Shown in pieces: positions 59,206-64,000 of a stretch of 64,000 nucleotides of DNA. This DNA is from Planosporangium thailandense (GTDB lineage: Bacteria > Actinomycetota > Actinomycetes > Mycobacteriales > Micromonosporaceae). The notes under the pieces were generated by a model. It made no database searches, had not been told where the DNA came from, and saw only the letters and a list, made by a program, of their open reading frames with translations. The stretch is taken from NCBI RefSeq assembly GCF_011947195.1, contig NZ_JAATVY010000017.1, forward strand, positions 62,001 to 126,000. The letters are read 5' to 3'. Every line of letters begins with the position of its first letter. Position 1 is the stretch's first letter. Position numbers and translations under genes: made by a program.

Positions 59206-60363
59206 CTACGGGCTGCCGATGGGCACGGACGCGGCTCGCTCGGCGAGCTGCGCTGTCGCGTGCTCGGAGGCCATTCCGATGGCTCCCACCAGGCTGGCCC
59301 GCTCGCCCAGCTTCGAGGGCAGTACGGGTGGCAGGTCCGAGACGAAGCGCCGCGCGACGCGGACGGCGCCTTCGAGGAGAAGCCGGTTACCGCCCAGGCC
59401 GCCGGCGAGGAGGATGGCCTCCGGGTCGACGACGGCGCAGAGGGTGGCGATGATCTCGCCGACCCGCTGGCACTCCCCCTCGACGAGTTCGACGGCGGGG
59501 GGCTCGCCGGCCGCGGCGAGTTCGAACAGTTCCAGGACGGTCCCGGGGGCGCGCACCTTCCAGTCGTCCCGGTCCGCCGCCGCGCGGAGGAGCGCCAGCG
59601 CGCCGGCGTCGTCGACGTCGGAGTCGGGTACGTGGGGCGGCGTCCGCAGCGGCGCGAGCGTGATCTCGCCGGCCGCGCCGCGGGCGCCCCGCAGCAGCGT
59701 TCCCCGGTGGACGATGCCGGCCCCGACGCCCGCGCCCACCGAGACGACGACGAACGTCTCGAGTTCGCGCGCGGCGCCCTGCCGTTGCTCGCCGAGGGCG
59801 GCGAGGTTGACGTTGTTGTCGATCAACACCGTCGTGCCCAGCCGCTCGGTCAGCAGCGTGAGCAGGTCGTAGGGCTCGCGCTGCCCGATGTTCGGGGCCA
59901 GCGAGACGGTGCCGTTGCGCGGGTCGACCACACCGGGCACGGAGACTCCGGTGACGAGCAGCGGGGCGTCCGGCTCGACCTTCGCGAGCAGTCCGGCGAC
60001 GAGCCTCGCGCTCTGCCGCGCCACCGCCCCGCCGCCGTTCGCGTCCGTGGTCACGCGCGTCTCCGCCAGGACCCGGCCGCGCACGTCGCACACCGCGGCG
60101 CGGGTGTTGCTGCCGCCGATGTCGACCCCCGCGATCAGTCCGACGCGCGGGTCGAGGTCGTAGAGGGTGGCCGTGCGTCCGGGGCCGCCCGCGCGCTGCC
60201 CCGCCTGTGCGACGAGGCCCAGGGACATCAGCCGGTCGACGGCCGCGAACGCGGTGGGCCGCGAGAGGGCACAGCGGGCCGCGAGTTCGCCCCTGGAGGC
60301 GGGTGCCGGGCAGTCCAGCAACGACCGGAGGACCGTGGCCACGGTGGAGGACTCAGCGCTCAC
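59206..60363 (-). CDS. ROK family transcriptional regulator (second)
   Basis: 385 residues from GTG 60361-60363. Winged helix (ASRGELAARCALSRPTAFAA, VDRLMSLGLVAQAG) then ROK domain (LIAGVDIGGSNTRAAVCDVRG, VSVPGVVDPRNGTVSLAPN). The kinase-type Asp is replaced: DNNVNLAALGE where active ROK enzymes have ND. The CxCGxxGCxE zinc motif is missing. Hence a pure sensor-repressor. It is divergent from the second uptake operon and probably acts on the repeat at 60427-60445. Confidence 0.88.
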   Translation of the reverse strand: MSAESSTVATVLRSLLDCPAPASRGELAARCALSRPTAFAAVDRLMSLGLVAQAGQRAGGPGRTATLYDLDPRVGLIAGVDIGGSNTRAAVCDVRGRVLAETRVTTDANGGGAVARQSARLVAGLLAKVEPDAPLLVTGVSVPGVVDPRNGTVSLAPNIGQREPYDLLTLLTERLGTTVLIDNNVNLAALGEQRQGAARELETFVVVSVGAGVGAGIVHRGTLLRGARGAAGEITLAPLRTPPHVPDSDVDDAGALALLRAAADRDDWKVRAPGTVLELFELAAAGEPPAVELVEGECQRVGEIIATLCAVVDPEAILLAGGLGGNRLLLEGAVRVARRFVSDLPPVLPSKLGERASLVGAIGMASEHATAQLAERAASVPIGSP

Positions 60364-60386
60364 CAGATTCAGCTACTCCATGGTTG

Positions 60387-60415
60387 TTGACAGCGGGGAA
60401 CCAGAGGTACATCCT
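60387..60415 (+). promoter_or_regulatory. Promoter of the second sugar-uptake operon
   Basis: TTGACA (60387-60392), 17 bp, CATCCT (60410-60415), the same hexamers and spacing as at 57235-57263. An inverted repeat starts 11 bp downstream. Confidence 0.6.
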
Positions 60416-60426
60416 ACGCGTACAAA

Positions 60427-60445
60427 GTAAAGCAAGCTGCTTAAC
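60427..60445. promoter_or_regulatory. Inverted-repeat operator of the second uptake operon
   Basis: GTAAAGCA-AGC-TGCTTAAC, 8-bp arms with one mismatch, between promoter and start codon. It differs from the operator of the first unit, as expected for a different ROK protein. Confidence 0.65.
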
Positions 60446-60458
60446 AAATGGAGTCAGG

Positions 60459-61766
60459 ATGGATGAGCAGGTCGTTCCCGCGCAGGGGCTGACGCGCCGT
60501 GGTTTCCTCCATGCGACCGGCGGGCTGGGCCTGACCGCCGTCCTGGCGGCGTGCGGCGCCAACGGCGGAAGCAGCGGCGGCAAGGGCAGCGGCAAGGGCC
60601 CGATCCGGGCGCTGTTCATGAAGCAGGCCGGCTACTCGGAAGACGACATCGCGAAGATGACGGCCGAGTTCCAGAAGGCCAACCCGGACATCAAGGTGAC
60701 GACGGACTTCGTCGCCTACGAGGCACTCCACGACAAGATCGTCGCTGCGGCGCCGGCCCACACGTACGACGTGGTGCTCATCGACGTCATCTGGCCCGCC
60801 GAGTTCGGCCTGCGGCACATCGTCGCCGACGTCTCCTCGCGGTGGCCGGCGTCGTGGAAGAGCGAGATGCTGCCCGGCGCGATCGCCACCACGGAGTACA
60901 AGAACGTCTTCTACGGCGTGCCGTGGATCCTGGACACCAAGTACCTGTTCTTCAACGACGACCACCTCACCCGCGCCGGCGTCGACCCGGCCCAGCTCGA
61001 CACGTGGGACGGCGTCATCACCGCGGCGAAGGCGATCAAGAAGTCCGGCGTCACCCAGTACCCGCTCGTGTGGTCCTGGCAGCAGGCCGAGGCCCTCATC
61101 TGCGACTACGCCCAGCTGCTCGGCGCGTTCGGCGGATCCTTCGTCGACAGCAGCGGCAAGCCGGCCTTCCACAACGGCGGCGGGGTGCAGGCCCTCGAGT
61201 TCATGCGCCAGTCCATCGTCGACGGGCTGACCAACCCCGGCTCGACCCAGTCGCTCGAGGAGGACGTCCGGAAGATCTTCTCCTCCGGACAGGCGAGCGC
61301 GGCGTTGAACTGGACGTACATGTACGGCCTGGCCGACGACCCCAAGCAGAGCCAGGTCGCCGGGCACGTCAAGGTCCTCCAGACGCCCGCCGGACCCGCC
61401 GGCCGCCCGGGCGTCAACGGCAGCATGGGCCTCGCCGTGAGCGCCCAGAGCCAGAACCAGGACGCGGCCTGGAAGTACGTCAGCTACCTGACCAGCCAGC
61501 CGGTCCAGAACAAGTTCGCGCTCAGCTCCCTGCCGGTGTGGAAGACGTCCTACGACGACCCGGCCGTCGTCAAGACCAACCCGGCGGTGGTCCCGCAGGC
61601 GAAGAAGCAGCTCGCCGACATGATCCTGCGTCCGCAGGTGAAGAACTACAACGCGATCTCGCAGGTCCTGCAGGCCGAGCTGCAGAACGGGCTGCTGGGC
61701 AAGAAGTCCCCTCAACAGGCGCTCAACGACGCCGCCGACCAGGCCGGGTCGCTGCTCAACTCATGA
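60459..61766 (+). CDS. Sugar ABC transporter substrate-binding protein
   Basis: 435 residues from ATG 60459. Twin-arginine signal LTRRGFLHATGGLGLTAVLA leading to AAC, a lipobox at about residue 32: a Tat-exported lipoprotein. Family-1 pattern: MTAEFQKANPDIKVTTDFVA, YDVVLIDVIWPAEFGLRHIV, LDTKYLFFNDDHLTRAGVDP and GSMGLAVSAQSQNQDAAWKY. First gene of an operon with two permeases and a SIS protein; ligand possibly an amino sugar or phosphorylatable sugar (inferred from SIS). Confidence 0.9.
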   Translation: MDEQVVPAQGLTRRGFLHATGGLGLTAVLAACGANGGSSGGKGSGKGPIRALFMKQAGYSEDDIAKMTAEFQKANPDIKVTTDFVAYEALHDKIVAAAPAHTYDVVLIDVIWPAEFGLRHIVADVSSRWPASWKSEMLPGAIATTEYKNVFYGVPWILDTKYLFFNDDHLTRAGVDPAQLDTWDGVITAAKAIKKSGVTQYPLVWSWQQAEALICDYAQLLGAFGGSFVDSSGKPAFHNGGGVQALEFMRQSIVDGLTNPGSTQSLEEDVRKIFSSGQASAALNWTYMYGLADDPKQSQVAGHVKVLQTPAGPAGRPGVNGSMGLAVSAQSQNQDAAWKYVSYLTSQPVQNKFALSSLPVWKTSYDDPAVVKTNPAVVPQAKKQLADMILRPQVKNYNAISQVLQAELQNGLLGKKSPQQALNDAADQAGSLLNS

Positions 61767-62710
61767 CCGTTCAGCAGCCCACGCGGCGGGGGGCCGCGGC
61801 ACGTACGGCGCCCGGGAGAGGCAGGCGCGTCAGCGCCGGCGAGGCGCGCTTCGCCCTCGCCCTGCTGATCCCGGCCGCCGTCGTGGTGTTCGGCGTCGTC
61901 CTGTACCCGGTCGTCCGCACGCTCGTGGTGAGCTTCTTCGACGTCGACAGCCCCCTGCCCGGGAGCTATCCCTTCGTCGGTTTCCGCAACTACGCGCGGG
62001 TGTTCCACGACCCCCGGTTCTACCCGGTGCTCGGGCACACCCTGTACTTCACGCTGGTCTCTACCGCGCTCGAACTGGTGCTCGGCGTGGTGATGGCGTT
62101 GATTCTCAACGCCCCGCTGCGGCTGCGGTGGTTCTGGCGCAGCGTCGCGGTCATGCCGTGGGCCCTGCCGACGATCGTCAACGGCGCGCTGTGGCGCCTG
62201 ATGGACAACGGCCAGTACGGCGTCCTCAACGCCGTCACGACGAGCCTCGGCCTCGGCGCCCATCAGTGGCTCGGCTCGCCGTTCCTGGCCCTCAACATGG
62301 TCATCGTCGCCGACGTCTGGAAGAACACCAGCATCGTCGCGTTCTTCCTGCTGGCCGGTCTGCAGACGATCCCGTCGGACCTGTACGAGGCCGCCCGCGT
62401 GGACGGTGCCGGCGCGGTCCGCGCGTTCTTCAGAATCACCGTGCCGATGCTGGTGCCCAGCATCGCCGTCGTCCTCATCCTGCGGACGATCGAGGCGTTC
62501 AAGGTCTTCGACATCATCTACGTGATGACCGGGGGCGGCCCGGCCTCCGGGACGCAGACCGTCGCCTTCTACACCTACCTGCAGGCCTTCTCGAATCAGC
62601 TCTTCGGCTACGGGGCGGCCCTGTCCTACCTGGTGGTGCTCGCGATCCTCGCGCTCGCCCTCGGGTACCTGCGGATCCTCCGGCAAGGCGCATTGGCGGG
62701 CGTGCAATGA
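61763..62710 (+). CDS. Sugar ABC transporter permease, MalF-type
   Basis: 315 residues, overlapping the binding-protein stop by four bases (ATGA). Six helices beginning FALALLIPAAVVVFGVVLYP; EAA loop SDLYEAARVDGAGAVRAFFR; MTGGGPASGTQTVAFYTY is the typical CUT1 loop after it. Confidence 0.92.
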   Translation: MTVQQPTRRGAAARTAPGRGRRVSAGEARFALALLIPAAVVVFGVVLYPVVRTLVVSFFDVDSPLPGSYPFVGFRNYARVFHDPRFYPVLGHTLYFTLVSTALELVLGVVMALILNAPLRLRWFWRSVAVMPWALPTIVNGALWRLMDNGQYGVLNAVTTSLGLGAHQWLGSPFLALNMVIVADVWKNTSIVAFFLLAGLQTIPSDLYEAARVDGAGAVRAFFRITVPMLVPSIAVVLILRTIEAFKVFDIIYVMTGGGPASGTQTVAFYTYLQAFSNQLFGYGAALSYLVVLAILALALGYLRILRQGALAGVQ

Positions 62711-63561
62711 AACCGCGCAGGTCACAACTGGCGTTGCTGTACGTCCTCGCCGTCGTCATGTCGCTGGTCATCCTCGCGCCGTTCGCGTGGCTGGTCATCG
62801 CCAGCATCTCGCCGGCGCGGGACCTCATCAGCGCGCACCCGCACTGGTGGCCGTCGCACCCCACGCTGTCCCGCTACCACTCGATCTTCTCGGGTCAGGC
62901 GGGCGGGGACGACGTCGCGGCCAACTTCCGGGTCGCCATGGGCAACAGCCTCGTCGTCGCCGCCGGTACGACGGTCATCTCGCTGGTCGTGGGAACCCTC
63001 GGCGGGTACGCCTTCGCGCGGCTGCGGTTCCGCTTCCGGCGCAGCGCGCTGTTCGCGTTCCTGTCCGTCTACATGCTCCCGCCGATCGCCCTCGTCATCC
63101 CGCTCTACCTGGCGCTGTCGAACCTCGGGATGCTCGACACCAAGCGGGGCCTGGTCCTCACCTACTGCTCCATCGTCACCCCGTTCTGTCTGTGGACGAT
63201 GAGCAACTACTTCCTGAGCCTGCCGAGCGAACTGGAGGAGGCCGCCCGCATCGACGGATGCAACCGGCTACAGGCCCTCACCAGGGTCGTGCTGCCGCTG
63301 GCCAAGCCGGGGCTGTTCGCCACCGCCATGTTCGGTTTCCTCCTCGCCTGGGACGAGTTCCTGTACTCCCTGACGTTCACCTCCACCACGAACGCCAAGA
63401 CCATCCCGGTCGCCATCGCCGAGTTCACCGGCAAGTACTCGTCCGACTTCGGGCTCATCGCCGCGGGCGGGGTCCTCGCCGCCCTGCCGCCGGTCGTGCT
63501 CGCCCTGGCGTCACAGCGCTTCATCGTCAGCGGCCTCACCGCTGGCTCCGTCAAGAGTTGA
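62707..63561 (+). CDS. Sugar ABC transporter permease, MalG-type
   Basis: 284 residues, again with ATGA overlap. Six helices, EAA loop SELEEAARIDGCNRLQALTR and the C-terminal QRFIVSGLTAGSVKS typical of CUT1 MalG-like permeases. No ATPase follows. Confidence 0.92.
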   Translation: MKPRRSQLALLYVLAVVMSLVILAPFAWLVIASISPARDLISAHPHWWPSHPTLSRYHSIFSGQAGGDDVAANFRVAMGNSLVVAAGTTVISLVVGTLGGYAFARLRFRFRRSALFAFLSVYMLPPIALVIPLYLALSNLGMLDTKRGLVLTYCSIVTPFCLWTMSNYFLSLPSELEEAARIDGCNRLQALTRVVLPLAKPGLFATAMFGFLLAWDEFLYSLTFTSTTNAKTIPVAIAEFTGKYSSDFGLIAAGGVLAALPPVVLALASQRFIVSGLTAGSVKS

Positions 63562-63574
63562 AACAGGTGTCACC

Positions 63575-64000
63575 GTGCTCTTCCCCGAAGGCATCGCCGC
63601 ACAGCCCGAATCGCTGCGGCGCAGCCGCGCCGCCGTCGCCGACCAGCTCGCCGATGTGGCCGCCGTCCCGGACGGCGCCGTCATCGGCCTCATCGGGGTC
63701 GGTGCCAGCGAGCACGCGGCGCGCAGCACGGCCTGGCAGTGGCGTCGACAGGGCCTGCGCGCCTTCGCCGTCACCGCCTCGGATCTGACGTCGACCACGC
63801 GCCACGCCTTCGACGTCGTCGTCGCCATCAGCGAGTCCGGCCGCAGCGTCGAGACGCTCCAGGCGGCCGAACTGCTCGACGTCACCCGCTCGCTGGCGCT
63901 GGTCAACGCCGCGGACTCGCCGCTGGCCCAGCAGTGCGACAGCGTCCTGATGATCGACAGCGGCGAGGACAGCCCGGTGTACACCACCGGCTACACCGCG
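63575..64000 (+). CDS. SIS-domain protein, sugar isomerase/deaminase-like (cut by window end)
   Basis: 142 codons visible from GTG 63575, with ACAGGTG upstream. LFPEGIAAQPESLRRSRAAV opens like GlmS-type/AgaS SIS proteins; VIGLIGVGASEHAARSTAWQ and VVAISESGRSVETLQAAELL are the sugar-phosphate-binding SIS motifs, with ISESG carrying the phosphate loop. Fourth gene of the operon, 13 bp after the permease. It suggests the imported sugar is an amino sugar or is phosphorylated and isomerised. Confidence 0.8.
   Translation, partial: MLFPEGIAAQPESLRRSRAAVADQLADVAAVPDGAVIGLIGVGASEHAARSTAWQWRRQGLRAFAVTASDLTSTTRHAFDVVVAISESGRSVETLQAAELLDVTRSLALVNAADSPLAQQCDSVLMIDSGEDSPVYTTGYTA

Overview
The window is uniformly high in G+C and carries actinobacterial hallmarks: a SAM-IV riboswitch, a cysteine-type leader peptide, a mycothiol-linked DsbA-like protein, many GTG/TTG starts and CUT1 sugar transporters without their own ATPase. 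It is chromosomal DNA of a soil actinomycete, probably Micromonosporaceae (family inferred). No rRNA, tRNA or CRISPR was seen.

Layout. 1-3.4 kb: a minus-strand redox set (NTF2-like protein cut by the window edge, an NAD(P)-binding reductase broken by an amber codon, an MDR oxidoreductase, an SDR) with an Rrf2 regulator; two GTAAC-N7-GTTAC operators link regulator and SDR. 3.4-5.7 kb: decayed accessory DNA with a frameshifted I66-type protease inhibitor and an internally deleted Tn3-family transposase that keeps one terminal repeat. 5.7-9.1 kb: DUF779 protein, aldehyde dehydrogenase and GAF-type regulator.

9.2-16.3 kb is a sulfur-acquisition block: leader peptide, aliphatic-sulfonate-type ABC transporter, flavin-dependent monooxygenase, two flavin reductases, and on the other strand a class V aminotransferase (cysteine desulfurase-like) behind a SAM-IV riboswitch. 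A two-subunit N,N-dimethylformamidase-like amidohydrolase follows (16.4-19.0 kb), then a channel-like membrane protein, a DsbA-like protein, a DUF2784 protein, a lipoprotein and a 1,672-residue kinase/ATPase/GAF/GGDEF signalling protein (22.0-27.0 kb).

27.2-52.3 kb is a metabolism and stress region: Nramp-like transporter, PRC-barrel proteins, a three-gene formate dehydrogenase whose catalytic subunit is a selenoprotein (UGA at 30709-30711 followed by a SECIS-like hairpin), a ThDP enzyme, an enolase-superfamily enzyme, an SDR, gene remnants, a zinc alcohol/formaldehyde dehydrogenase, a secreted Pro/Gly/Gln repeat protein, small membrane proteins, DUF421, Mn catalase, an MFS exporter divergent from an HxlR-peroxiredoxin fusion, and an MMPL transporter.

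52.3-64 kb holds two carbohydrate-uptake units, each binding protein plus two permeases with a ROK regulator. The first is associated with a GH13 alpha-glucosidase and the second with a SIS-domain protein cut by the window end. Promoters of the first binding-protein operon and of the GH13 gene share an 18-bp operator (16/18 identical), placed just downstream of the -10 in both.
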